Shown: positions 53,630-64,000 of the stretch, one piece after another
How the letters are laid out: each line of letters starts with the position of its first letter
Position numbering within the stretch: position 1 is the first letter of the stretch
NCBI GenBank assembly: GCA_009617715.1
Contig: VTFK01000194.1
Span: 496,001 to 560,000 of the forward strand
Source of the DNA: Plectrocnemia conspersa
Taxonomy: Eukaryota; Arthropoda; Insecta; Trichoptera; Polycentropodidae
Direction: 5' to 3'
Length of the DNA stretch: 64,000 bases
Position numbers and translations under genes: made by a program
The notes under the pieces: model-generated
What the model saw: only the letters and a program-made list of their open reading frames with translations
What the model was told of the DNA's origin: nothing
Database searches by the model: none

Positions 53630-54310
53630 GAATGTCATTTAGGGGGAAGGGGGCATGTGGGGACATTTGCCTCAATTGAATTTGGTCAAAAAAATGCATG
53701 TCATTTAATCAATATGAATCTTAATGAAATAAAAGTCCCTGATTCTAAGCCAGAAATTATCGGGTTATCGCAGTGGGTACGTTCGTATCGAACGTACCCA
53801 CTGCGACGCCGCCGACACGATTTTATTGCTTTTGACGTAAATTTTTACTTCTGAGAAGTGATAATTGTTTTTTGCGCTCTCCTATTAGTCAAAATTTGGT
53901 TTAGATATGCTTCATTTGATTCTCATTAGACTTAATTTGCTAGATAATCGAGCGCTGCACTGCTAGAGCGACGGCAAGATTTTATTGCTTTTGACGTGGA
54001 TTTTGAGAAGTAATATATGTTTTTTGCGCTCTCCTATTAGTAAAAATTTGATTTAGATATGCTTAATTCGATTCTCACTAATCTTAATTTGAACGCTAGA
54101 TAATCGAGCGTTTCAACTGCTAGAGCGACGGTACGATTTTATTGCTTTTGACGTGGAATCTAAATATGGACCCCCTTTAATTTAGCCAGAAAAAATGAAA
54201 TACTATGAATCTTAATGAATTGGAAATATATAAAAAAAAACGACAACTGACTGGGCAAATTTCGCCCCTCCCTGGAAAAATCTGAAATGACGTCCTTGTT
54301 TTCATCAAGG
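53630..54310. repeat. Family R, rearranged copy
   Basis: The copy begins AATGTCATTTAGGGGGAAGG and ends near AAATGACGTCCTTG. Between them are three successive terminal blocks, each with TTTTATTGCTTTTGACGT; the first two continue into TTTTTTGCGCTCTCCTATTA. The first is preceded by a perfect palindrome. Confidence 0.8.
53768..53806. repeat. Perfect 18-bp-arm palindrome
   Basis: TCGCAGTGGGTACGTTCG (53768-53785), TAT, CGAACGTACCCACTGCGA (53789-53806). It lies at the junction between blocks of family R, where other copies have CGCAGTGGGAATGCTC or a related sequence. Confidence 0.97.
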
Positions 54311-54319
54311 CACTCGCAT

Positions 54320-55760
54320 ATAAATATTTATTAATTATTCTGTGAATATTTTTTTTTTTATATTGTTTTTTTCTGCACAGGGTGCACTGGCGTTAGGCTA
54401 CTATGATCTGCACATGTATTTAAATAAATAAATATATGTAAAATAATTATAATTTAACAGTCAATAAGTCTTATTTGAAATGAGCTGACTCTGGCACACT
54501 GTTTATGTAAGCTTATTCTCACAAAAATTGCAAATGACATGCAAAAATAATGGGCGAGCCCCCCCCCCTCTCCGAATAATATATAAAATATAATAATATA
54601 GTATTGTAATTCCAAATAAAATTTCAATAGATTAGCTTGACATTTTGATTCTTCAAAATCACAAGTAAATTAAAAAAATCGCTTGTAATTTCCAATATCA
54701 AAGTAATACATTTTAGAACACAGCGACTAAGGAAACTTAATAAATTTTTTGGTAAAAATATTGCTAACTTAAAAAAGGGGCTTGATGTAAGAAGTTTTCA
54801 AATAGTGCTAACGAAGACAAACATTAAGGAATAATTAATAGAAAATAACACATTCAAGATGTTCTGGCCTTTGTTTCTTTTACACAAAAGATTCCATGGG
54901 TCCCGCAAAATTGACGATGGGGTTTTGGTGGAGCGCGAGGCCGGCTATTTAGGTACACAAATTTTACAAGATCCACAAAGTCTGAGACTGCAAAACGATG
55001 AAATCAAAACAAAATTTTGATTTCATCGTGTTTTTTATGAGAATAAAATATCGCTCAAAGTCTATAAATTTTAATTTTACATTTTGTAATAAAAATAATA
55101 TTAACGCGTTTAAATTATTTTTTTCTTTAAGCGCAGGCCCTATGAGAATCAGTTGCATATAGATTTACATATAGCAAACCTTTGATTTAGATACTGCCAT
55201 TCGAAAATAATAAATTATTCCTAAAGATAGGAATGATTTATTATTATAATACAGTGTATTAAAATAAAATTTTCACTTAAAATATAAGATAGTTCACTTT
55301 ATATGTGAAATCACACAATGATTCATAAAAGCATTTTTTTTTTCATAGAAAATGTCGATTTTTTAAGGATTTACTAATATTCTTAAAATATGTTATGATT
55401 GCATACTGATAACTTTATATCGAATACATGATATTTCTTGTATATAAATAGCTACAAAAAATGTCAGTAGATCACTGAATACACACAGTGAATATTGTAA
55501 TATAAATAAATATTCCGCATTATATGCCTTATAATACATATGCACACATGTCTGCGTTGTATAAAACATAAATAAACTTTGAAATGTCATCCTGAAGTGT
55601 ATTTATGCATCGAACGTTCAGACAGATGACCCTTCTCCAAGATTTGACCTCCGGTTGAATTCGAAATGAAACTCTTAACACATTTCGGTCATTTTCTCAC
55701 GGATTTCGTATCTAAAACTATAAAGATTTATCTCAAAGATTGAGCCTCTTAAAAAGTAAC
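54320..55760. other. No gene seen
   Basis: AT-rich intron sequence. Near 54970-55040 a direct or inverted duplication of GATGAAATCAAAACAAAATT/AATTTTGATTTCATCG-type sequence forms a short hairpin. Confidence 0.4.
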
Positions 55761-56038
55761 GCCATTATCTAATTGAAAGTGGCACTCAATCGATTGCGAA
55801 TCGGTCTCAATCTAAAGATCCTTTCAGTCGGAATTACCTCAAAAGAGTAAATTCCCACTGTGTTTTTTTTATTCGAGTCAGAAGCTAACAAAAGATTTGA
55901 CCGGCATCGAACAAAGCCTAATTCGCATTCAGTCACACTAATCGTAAAATAATTGTGAATGTTGAAAAATCGTGACGATAAGGATACGCAAACCTGCGTC
56001 GACTTGCTCATGACTAAACGATGATATCATTAGCTCAC

Positions 56039-56486
56039 CTGTCATTTGTGATTGTCTGCCGTTTTTCAGGTACGACTTCTCGCCGGTCATCTTGAGCGAC
56101 TTCTTCGGGCTGACGTACTCCGGCCGCTTGTTCTCTTTGTTCCTCTTCGATTTGAAGCTGATGTCGCTCAGCGCCAGGTTGCTCCGGAGCAGTGTTATTT
56201 CTACGTTTTCTTTGTCTTCAGATTTCGTCTTTTTCGGCGACCTCCTCTCTCTCCGCTTCTTCGCGGGGTCGCTGCACAATATGTCGAATCCCCAATTATC
56301 CATGAACCTTTTTCTATCCATCTCGAACTCTTGAGCCAGCATCATCTCCGTGTCGTTCCTGTCCGGTTTGCCGAAGAGACAAACCCGATTTCTAGACGCC
56401 TCTGCGATTTCTATCGATCTAAATATAGAAATCTCTTCCACGATGTCCAATTCGTTAGGCCTCATCATAAGTTTGTCAATCGTCAT
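56039..56486 (-). CDS. dap: CKI-3: dacapo-like CDK inhibitor, main coding exon
   Basis: This exon encodes 149 residues plus the first base of residue 150. Residues 34-39 read RVCLFG, the cyclin-binding box, with the usual Arg of RxLF shifted one place. Exactly 27 residues on from Phe38, as in p27, comes NWGFDI (64-69). Basic KKRRERRSPKK (76-86) looks like a nuclear signal with a CDK site. A second SPKK lies at 126-129. KEN occurs at 92-94 and 117-119. The exon ends RQSQMT at donor CAG|GTGAGC, where CKI-1 also breaks; the last exon is at 35193-35248, giving 167 residues. The start ATG lies 14 bases after acceptor CTTATCTTGCAG. Expected role: binding and inhibition of cyclin E/CDK2-type complexes, with PCNA-coupled destruction in S phase. 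The CDK-binding core is less canonical than in CKI-1. Confidence 0.85.
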
Positions 56487-56500
56487 TACTTTAGGGTGAG
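56487..56500 (-). other. CKI-3 exon 2 untranslated start
   Basis: The exon begins at 56500 after TTTTCTTATCTTGCAG and has 14 untranslated bases before the ATG. They include TAA at 56493-56491, which would end the upstream frame of the proposed first exon four bases before the start codon. Confidence 0.65.
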
Positions 56501-56709
56501 CTGCAAGATAAGAAAACGTTGTTATAATATGAAGCACGTAAAATTGTTATTTTGGACGGGCTGAAAAGTTTGTTTTACCGATAAGGAACCCAATTCCCAC
56601 GTTCGTCACACTTGGAAACAGTCTACCACATTGCGGTGAACACCTGCCGCACTGTAGTAAAGATTAAGGGGGAATACTTATTAAACATTGAAATGTAATA
56701 TCCACGCCC

Positions 56710-57985
56710 TCAAAACAAAAATGGCAGGGACGTCATTTGAATGCGTTTGCTACCCCCTCCACCTGAATTTGACCAGAAAATTACATTTCATTTAATGAAA
56801 TACTATGAATCTTAATGAAATCAAAATATTAAAAAAAGGACTACTAACTAGCCAATTTTGTCCCCTTCCCCCTGAAAAAAAAGCCGAAACGATGTCCTTG
56901 ATTCTAAACCAGAAATTATCTAATTATCCCTCAAATAAAATTTAGAATAAAAAGTCTCGAATCTATTCCGAAAATATTTTTTAAATATGTCATTTCAGTG
57001 AAATTATATCGAAATGCATTTTCACATGTAGATATATATTTTTACCAGTGAAAATATAATTTATCTGGCAGGTGCTAGTAAAATTACATGATTTCAACTT
57101 TTCCATACTAGTTAAAATAAATTTAAGTATTGATCATTATTATTTCACATGCGATGTATAAATGTTACAGTGAATGTGTATTTTTCAGTGAAGTTATATT
57201 TTCAATAATGAAGATCAAATACATTTTTACCAGTAGATATATATTTCTACTAGCGAAAATATAATTTAACTTATATTATATGCTGCTCTAAAATGTCTAT
57301 TAAACACAATTTCAAAGTTACGAAACGTAAATTTTGTATTTAAACCCAAACATAACCCAACTTAACCTAATGAAAGTTCTTAGACTGTATAATAGTTTTA
57401 GAACTTTCACTAGGTCAAGTCCAAAATACAAACTAAGCTAGCACAACTCTCAGGGGTAAATAAGATGAAGGAAAAGTACAGACGATAGCTATTCTTACAA
57501 TATGATAGCTATTCTTAACTATAATATATTACTACGGATATGAGAGAATTGGTCAAAGTGTATTCAAACTGAATTTTGGTCAATAGGAGAGCGCAAAAAC
57601 AATTATCCCTTCTCAGAAGTCAAAAATTCATGGCAAAAGCTATAAAATCGTGTCGGTGCCGTCGCAGTGGAAACGCTCGATAATATGTTTCATACAATTC
57701 TCATTTATTATAAGTCGTAATATTGTTATAAAAAGTCTCATTATGCACGCTAGATATCTGAACGTTTCTACTGCGACTACTAAATGCTTTTGACGTGAAT
57801 TTTTGACTTCTGAGAAGGGATAATTGTTTTTGCGCTCTCCTATAGCTCAAAATTTGGTTTAGATATGTTTCATTCGATTTTCATAAAAAGTAAAAAGTAT
57901 AAACTGCGAGTTTCCACTGCGACGGCACGATTAATTTAATTTTGACGTGGATTCTAAAAAGGGAATTTGGCCAGAAAAATGCATG
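56710..57985. repeat. Family R, longest copy
   Basis: This copy shows the full order: GCAGGGACGTCATTTGAAT, CTACCCCCTCCACCTG, CCCCTTCCCCCTGAAAAA, ACCAGTGAAAATATAATTTA, ATCTGGCAGGTGCTAGTAAA, CTAGCGAAAATATAATTTAA, GTTTTAGAACTTTCACTAGG, then AGCGCAAAAACAATTATCCC and the oppositely oriented terminal block from about 57770. It lies in the proposed first intron of CKI-3. Confidence 0.85.
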
Positions 57986-57989
57986 TCTA

Positions 57990-58425
57990 TTTTTTCTCAA
58001 GTTATTTAAAATTCTTTCTTGAAATTAATAATATTATAAATAAAATAAATAAGAAAAGTCAATAAATAAAATGTATTTTATAATATTATAATATAACAAA
58101 AGAATAAATTAAAGAAAATTATTATTATTAATAAGCTTTTATAATCTAATAAGATTGATATTAGTACATTTATTGAAGTATTATCAATTAAATTCCAATC
58201 ATTTATAAAAATTAAATCCTTACAATAAATAAATAAATATAATACTCACATTTTTTTAAAATAAATATATAATTTAACTTCTAAAGTTAATAAAATTAAT
58301 TATGCCAAAATAAAATTTATTTCATATAATATAGAAGAAATAATTTTTATATTATTATATTTAATGAACATTAAATTATTTAATTAAATATATTCATACA
58401 AAATGAATATTTTTAATGAAATAGA
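57990..58425. other. No gene seen
   Basis: Very AT-rich, low-complexity sequence. Confidence 0.5.
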
Positions 58426-58429
58426 AATA

Positions 58430-58505
58430 TTAAAAAAACAACCACTGACTGGCCAACTTTTGCCCCCCCCCCCCATGGAAAAAGCTGAAATGACGTCCCT
58501 GAAAG
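58430..58505. repeat. Family R fragment
   Basis: AACCACTGACTGGCCAACTT, a C-run, then GGAAAAAGCTGAAATGACGT, CCCTG. This is the closing part of the opening block of family R. Confidence 0.7.
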
Positions 58506-58509
58506 GAGG

Positions 58510-59550
58510 ATAAGTAATTGTGAATGAATAAGTTACGTGACAGCGAAATCAAATATGTCCATAAAAAAGTAAATCAAATACTTCATTTTTTTACCGATAA
58601 CGTTAAAAATTTCACACTACGTGGCATAATGAACTCAATTTGATATTTATGCGATTTCTGTGAATGTGAGGTTAAGGATATATTTTCATACCTGAACGTA
58701 TATTGCAGATTTTTAAAATCATATAATCATCACAAAATAAAACCAGGATAATGGCTGACGGAGGGGGGGGGGGGATATTTTTAAGTTTTGCAAATTTGGC
58801 CATCCCTGTTATATGTATATTTATAATACTCATCAAGTCAGTTTATTTAGTATGAGATTAAATTTTATATAAAAATGAAATTATGTTTTTAATTGTTTTT
58901 TCCAGTTAATTTATATTGTTTTTATGTGCTGTTATATTATGGCTTGGGATTTTAATTATCATTTTAATATCTTATTGAGCACCGCGAAACATCACGTTTC
59001 ACAATATTCTTCCACAGTGCCTTATAATGCAATTTGAAGACAATCAAGTGTTTTTTTTTTATAATATCTTTTGGTTCGGGCATATTTATATTGAAGTTGT
59101 CATAACATACATTTTATGTGCAATATCTCTCTCTATTAATAGGTATTTTTAAGGATTTTGAATTCATAAATATGTATAGATATATGCTTTTAAAGAATGC
59201 AGTCATTATGCTTCTATTGTCTTCTTCGCGAGAACACAATATCAAGCTTCTATTATGAATTCGTGAATTAATTATTATTATGAACGACGAAGAGATATTT
59301 TTTTGACCAAGTCGAATCTTTTCCTGATAACTATAACCGCAAATCGTGTGAACAGTCGAGCATTGATTTTCCCATTCGAATATCAGGCATCTTATTACCT
59401 GCTATATCTACAAATTAGAAACACGAAACTGTCAACACGAGACAAGTGTCACGTGGATAACAATGGACGTCTATCGTTCATTTGCATTTTTTCGATTGTG
59501 TGTGAATGGCTCAGAGGTGTAAAATTTAAATAGGAATAATTTAGTAAGTT
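58510..59550. other. No gene seen
   Basis: AT-rich, with a G-run near 58763. The 76-codon frame at 59303-59533 has no family resemblance. Confidence 0.45.
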
Positions 59551-59564
59551 TTAATATGTAAAAA

Positions 59565-59640
59565 TTAAAAACTGTGGTGTTCTACAAGGATCAATACTAG
59601 ATCCAGTAATTTCATTTATACACATATAAACAGACAAGCT
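59565..59640 (+). pseudogene. Reverse transcriptase motif relic
   Basis: The frame reads CGVLQGSILDPVISFIHI, a degraded copy of the GVPQGSVLGPLLFLLYI block of non-LTR reverse transcriptases. Nothing else of the element is clear. Confidence 0.55.
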
Positions 59641-59679
59641 ATTTATATAAAAAAAATTATATTCAAATATTTTTTATCT

Positions 59680-59930
59680 GCGCAAGCGCAAAGCAACTGA
59701 AGCGGCCATGTATGTTTTTACAGCGACGCCATTTTGGATCGTGTCGAACGAACGGCATAAATAAATCGAATTCATTTTCGTCATACACGAATGCGGGCCT
59801 ATTGATAATAACTCACAATAGAGCGGTCGAGTTTTCGCAAAATTTTCAGAATGGAATGTTATTATTGCTATGGATTCTCACATTGATGGCGGCGCGCTCC
59901 AAAGTCGCCTGGAGGACATGAAAAATGCCA
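59680..59930. promoter_or_regulatory. Small promoter-like island
   Basis: Balanced sequence with an NRF-1-like CTGCGCAAGCGCAAA at 59679-59693 and YY1/Pho-like GCGGCCATG and GACGCCATTTTGG. No attached gene is recognised; it lies inside the proposed first intron of CKI-3. Confidence 0.35.
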
Positions 59931-60189
59931 TTCATATAGAAATCGCACTATTATACTTAAGATACACAATCACGGCTAAAATACACATAATTTGCGTATT
60001 GAATATAACAGTGGTAAACAACATTTTTCGTCTAGTGGCATTAAAAAGATGATTGCATGGCTAACTAGCATGCATATTATTGATAAGCGCATTATTTCTA
60101 AATATTTTCTAATAAACTGCAACTTCACTTGAATAAATACTTCCGGAAAAACTATTATTTGTCTAGACTATAAAGCTACTTAATTTATT

Positions 60190-60260
60190 AAATTAGAAGT
60201 TGTACTTAAACTGTCATGTGGGTTACCGCAGAGCTCTATTTTAAGACCTACTTTAATTTG
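60190..60260 (+). pseudogene. Second reverse transcriptase motif relic
   Basis: The frame reads LKLSCGLPQSSILRPTLI, again the GVPQGSILGP block of a non-LTR reverse transcriptase, heavily decayed. Confidence 0.5.
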
Positions 60261-60379
60261 ACAGACCTCTAAACAAATTAAATTAAACTTTTAAACTAAC
60301 AATGAATAATTAACACATAGGTATTATTTATTTTTTTATTAAATCTTCCGTTATAAGATACGTTATAATATTTGGGCCG

Positions 60380-60470
60380 GCCAAATATATTATAATCTAT
60401 AGGGGCGGCATTTTATGATCGGTCGGGTCATAAAATCCCCCCCCCCCTCTAACTACGCCAATGTGTACTG
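60380..60470. repeat. Degraded fragment resembling the hAT MITE end
   Basis: GGGGCGGCATTTTATGATCG, then a C-run and CTAACTACGCCAATG, resembles the GGGGCGGCA interior and TAGCTACGCCACTG end of the 259-bp hAT MITE. There is no target duplication. Confidence 0.4.
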
Positions 60471-60479
60471 GTAGTTTAA

Positions 60480-61700
60480 TAATAAGGGCTTTTTTCAGGG
60501 TCATATTGATTGTATAGTAAAAATAAATACAGATTGGAATATATTTTCATAAATGCAAAATAAAGCGCTAATGAATATTTTTAAATGAAATAAATCTCTA
60601 ACCAATATCAATAGTCTTAGCATTATACATAACACTACTTAATTTAATAAAATTAGGGTATGGAATTTTAGGGGAAATCGGAGTAGTGAGAAAATCGTCA
60701 AATTCGTTTAAAAAAATATGTAGAATTTTCGAAAAAGTCGAAATCGGTAGATTATTAAACGACTCATGTACATTTATATATTAGAAAAACATTGGCTTGA
60801 AATTCGTTGGAAATACTGCTATAATAAATTGATGTATGCTTAAAGCTTTCTTTTACTGTGATGAACGCCGAGTCTGTACATGTATTCTTGTTGAATAAAA
60901 TGTTAATATATTAGGTATTCCTCTTCATAATAATTATTACAATATGTAAGTAATTATCGAAAGTGACAAAAATATGTATTCGGTAAATAAAACTACGATT
61001 TTAGATGTTGTGGGTCGATTAAGACGCGTTTTTTATTAAAAAAAGGTTTATCTGCCTAGCGCAAATTTTCTATTAAGAAGTTTGCGTATCTGATTTTTTT
61101 AATTAAACATTTTTTTTTAAAAACATTTTTTTTAATCTAACTGGCGTGATTTATCGTTTTGGGACTGCTGCCGTTAGTTGCCGATCCCTGTTTTTATACT
61201 GAATAAAAATAAATAATTAAATTTACCGATCGAAATAATAAAAAGCAACTTGATAAAAATTTTAACGTGGCAACATTTAAAGCAAAATTTATACGATATG
61301 CAATATAACACTCGATTTTCTGACCATATATTTTTAATTGTGAATTAATTTGAATATTATATTACATTTGATTAGTGCAACATAGAACATAGCACTAAAT
61401 TTGATGGGCATTTGTTTTATTCTATTATTACAACAATTTTTTGCGTATTTTTTTAGATAGTTGCCGATCCCTGTATTTTCTAAAGAAAAATACAAATCAA
61501 GCGATTAAATTTTTAACGTAATATTTAAATGAAAAATATTTAGTAATGCGATGTACAATAACAATCGATTTGCTGACCATAAAATTTTCAGATGAAACAG
61601 TATGAGAGTTAATTTGAATATTATATATACATTTGAATAGTGTAAAATAGAACATAACATTAAATCGAACGGGCATTTGTTTTTTCCTATTATTGCAACA
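60480..61700. other. No gene seen; local direct duplication
   Basis: AT-rich. Two related segments (about 61170-61420 and 61455-61690) share TTGCCGATCCCTGT, TTTTAACGT, ACTCGATTTTCTGACCATA-like and GGGCATTTGTTTT in the same order. This suggests a tandem duplication of about 280 bp. Confidence 0.5.
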
Positions 61701-61739
61701 TTAAGATTATGATTTCATACGCGCAAGGAGGCGACAGGT

Positions 61740-62160
61740 GGGAATCGTAAGGTACCTGTTGCACGCACCGATCGAGTTTTGGCGAACAAATGTCCAATTT
61801 GAATTTGGCGACAGACGCGTGCGACGTACGAGTCACGTGTGCGTGACGTCACGTGCTTTGCGGCGGCAAAGCGCGAAAAACAAAAATATTCACATAAACT
61901 GAGGCTAACCTGCGACTTGTTGACTCAAATGTTGTAATAGTGACGATCGTCGATGGTTTTGCAGTTACTTTTCGGAAGTAGCACTCGCGGAGATCGCGAA
62001 AGTAGTTTCCCGCCAACGAAAATCTAACAAGAGCGAACGATACGCAAAACACGAAACGACCTGTTAGCGCGACGGACGCCACGCCACTGAATCGCCAAAG
62101 CGTACGCCGGCGATCGCAAAATCCAACCCGTTCGCGGCCAGCTGAAAAAGCCAGATTTAC
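61740..62160 (-). promoter_or_regulatory. Putative CKI-3 promoter and 5' exon
   Basis: CG-rich island with a consensus E2F site TTTCCCGCCAA at 62006-62016. On the minus strand a donor CGCAG|GTTAGC (exon end 61910) could splice to the CKI-3 acceptor at 56501. A minus-strand frame from ATG 62082 would continue into exon 2 and end at a TAA four bases before the CKI-3 ATG, so it would be an upstream frame of 60 codons. The link to CKI-3 is by position and strand only. Confidence 0.45.
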
Positions 62161-62164
62161 GGCG

Positions 62165-62940
62165 TGGGTTGTCTATTCTCTTACGAATCCGGGTATTGTC
62201 TATTGATTGAATTATATTTTTTATACAAAATTTTTACCTTTAATATATTTTATATCCATAATAGATAACCAAAACATGACAATACTGTATTTAGTGGATA
62301 ATTCGTACGTTGTTATAATAGTATTTTCAAGATTTTTCGAAATATTTGAGATTATAATAGTATTTAAAATGACTACATAGTAACGTTTATATTTGTATTT
62401 CCGTAAAAAAATTATTGAACTCATTTTTTCTGTTAGACTAAATTGATAATCATTAGATGCTGGTATCTCAATGTTTTATTCTAGTAACATCATGCAATTG
62501 TAAAGAGTTCATTATTAAAAAAATAAAAATAGAATGGCAAAATACAGCAAAATGTCTAGAACTTACCTTAGATTTTAAACTTTAGTGGAATTTGCATATA
62601 TACAATACATTTTAATTTATCAAGGATGAAAGCTACTAGAGCAGGCAGGACCGGCGCTACGAAACGCGGAATCCGAGGCAAGAATCAAGTGCAGCCTTCC
62701 CCATCTAAAAAATGTTTGTGAAAATTAGTGCAGGATTTATAAATGCGTGTTTTTTATTTGAATTTATATTAAAATAGTGTTTTTTTTAGATAAAAGACAA
62801 AAAAGTTGAAAATTCATACTAATTTATTCTCGGAATGAGTCGAGGCAAAATTGTTTTATAATATTATACAACAGCAAGTTTTATTTTTGAAAAAGATCAA
62901 AAGTTTGTCAATTATTAAATACATAATTATGTATTATTAA
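62165..62940. other. No gene seen
   Basis: AT-rich spacer between the CG-rich island and the Jockey-type element. Confidence 0.5.
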
Positions 62941-62954
62941 AATACAATAAATAA

Positions 62955-64000
62955 TTCAAAAATTACAGTGATTCCAAAATCAGGAAAGGATACTGGCAAA
63001 TCAAAATCATACAGACCAATTAGTTTGCTCTCGATCTTATCAAAAGCATTCGAAAAACTATATCTTCAAAGATTGGAACCAATACTGAAGCAAGAAAACC
63101 TCATCTCCAATCACCAATTTGGCTTTAGGGAGAATCACTCAACGATTGAACAGGTGAACAGAATTGTTATCAAAATATCTAAGAATTTGGAAGAAAAACG
63201 ATATCGTTCTGCAGTATTTTTGGACATTACACCGGTTTATCATGAAGGCTTATTATACACAATAAAAACGAGCCTGCCTCACCATTTCTTCATTGTACTG
63301 AAGTCATACATCAACAATAGGTATTTTTTGGTAAAGCATAGTGAAAAAATAACATCACTTTTTTTTTCTATAAATTTAGGCGTCCCACAGAGAAGCGTGC
63401 TTGAGCCTGTGTTGTACCTGCTGTACACTGAAGATCTCCCAAATATACTTTTGACACGTAACGTTTACCATGAGAAGAAAAACTTGCCCACCGGTGTATC
63501 TTACAGGCAGAAAATGTGAGATATATTAGCATGCCTTTTGACCGAAGATTAACCTGGCAAAAACACATATTTAGTAACTGGAAGCAGCTTAGTATAAGGA
63601 TGAGAAAGATGCACTGTCTCAAAAATCGCAGATCAAGGCCGTCGACAAAAAACAAATTTTTAATATATAGCATAATATTGAAGCCAATCTGGATTAACGA
63701 TATACATTTGTGGGGAACCACCAGCACCTTAAGTATTAATATTACATTATTAGAGAGATTTCAGCATAAATATCTAAGAATGATTATATACGCATCATGA
63801 TATGTGCATAATGATATTATACGACGAGACCTCGTCATAGGCTCGGTAAAGAGTGAAATTCGTAAATATAACGTTAAATATATCAAAAGACTGGAGAATC
63901 ATCCTAGTTAGCTAGCTGCAAGACTTGCTAAACCTAGGAATCGTATCAGAAGATTGAACGTACACAACAAATGGACCCTGAAACAAGATTTGAAAAATAG
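62955..64000 (+). pseudogene. Jockey-type non-LTR retrotransposon ORF2, 5'-truncated
   Basis: The frame begins inside the reverse transcriptase (VIPKSGKD) and reads SYRPISLLSILSKAFEKLYL, NHQFGFRENHSTIEQV, FLDITPVYHEGLLY, NLGVPQRSVLEPVLYLLYTE. These are standard blocks of the Jockey clade. The segment with the first catalytic Asp (LDIxxAFDxVWHxGL) has lost its centre, and the YADD/FADD box is missing. After a frameshift near 63516 the thumb and C-terminal region continue (FDRRLTWQKH, LKPIWINDIHLWGTTST), with stops at 63798 and 63909, to a TAG at the last base of the window. Endonuclease and ORF1 are absent. It is inactive. Confidence 0.92.

Noticed and set aside
54930..54984. Minus-strand DFVDLVK exon as an alternative CKI-3 end
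   Set aside because: The PIP box would lack the second aromatic. The exon at 35248 fits far better.
55938..56038. Continuation of the CKI-3 frame past the donor and its extension upstream of 56486
   Set aside because: Strong splice sites at 56500 and 56039 mark these as intron read-through. The upstream Met lies in the intron.
56052..56564. 170-codon plus-strand frame opposite CKI-3
   Set aside because: Antisense shadow of the CKI-3 exon.

Overview
The window looks like AT-rich nuclear DNA from an arthropod, most likely an insect. It has spliced genes, animal-type cyclin-dependent kinase (CDK) inhibitor domains, and remains of mariner, Tigger/pogo, hAT, PIF/Harbinger-like and Jockey-type elements. 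There are no bacterial operons, ribosome binding sites, CRISPR arrays or convincing tRNA/rRNA genes. I cannot assign an order. Most of the 64 kb is non-coding and full of decayed transposons and tandem TA. CpG-rich islands stand out at about 0.2-0.85, 3.6-4.9, 10.35-11.0, 59.7-59.9 and 61.7-62.15 kb.

The coding content that I can support forms one family: a loose cluster of CIP/KIP-type CDK inhibitors related to p27/p21/Dacapo. CKI-1 (minus strand, 10470-10896) has a cyclin-binding RQLF motif and a textbook WDFDFAADRP CDK-binding core. It is cut at a splice donor inside the start of a PIP box. CKI-2 (plus strand, 29198-29515) is a compact 105-aa protein with only the inhibitory domain and a changed core (YNYDIKNDRPVEG). 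CKI-3 (minus strand) has its main exon at 56039-56486 and a tiny last exon at 35193-35248. Splicing across the 20.8-kb intron joins QSQMT to DYWNYRK and completes a PIP box with PIP-degron features. CKI-1 and CKI-3 break at the same codon and phase, which suggests duplication from a shared ancestor. A possible fourth, degenerate domain lies at 49811-49970 (plus).

Region by region: 0-6.3 kb holds CpG islands with E2F-like sites, two mariner fragments and a fold-back repeat. 6.3-10.3 kb has no recognisable gene. 10.35-11.4 kb holds CKI-1, its promoter and a MITE. 11.4-18 kb is empty or degenerate. 18.1-21.6 kb holds a hAT MITE, a hAT transposase relic and a dead Tigger element. 24.1-24.7 kb holds a PIF/Harbinger-like MITE. 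29-29.5 kb is CKI-2. 35.2-56.5 kb is CKI-3 with its giant intron, which contains nested hAT elements, non-LTR relics, repeats and possible enhancers. 56.7-62.2 kb is the probable 5' side of CKI-3, and 63-64 kb is a 5'-truncated Jockey-type retrotransposon.

Functionally, CKI-1 and CKI-3 should restrain cyclin/CDK complexes in the nucleus. CKI-3 at least carries signals for PCNA-coupled destruction in S phase and possible KEN boxes. CKI-2 lacks both and may be a stabilised or altered binder. E2F-like sites near the putative CKI-3 5' exon and in other islands fit cell-cycle regulation. All functions are inferred from sequence motifs.
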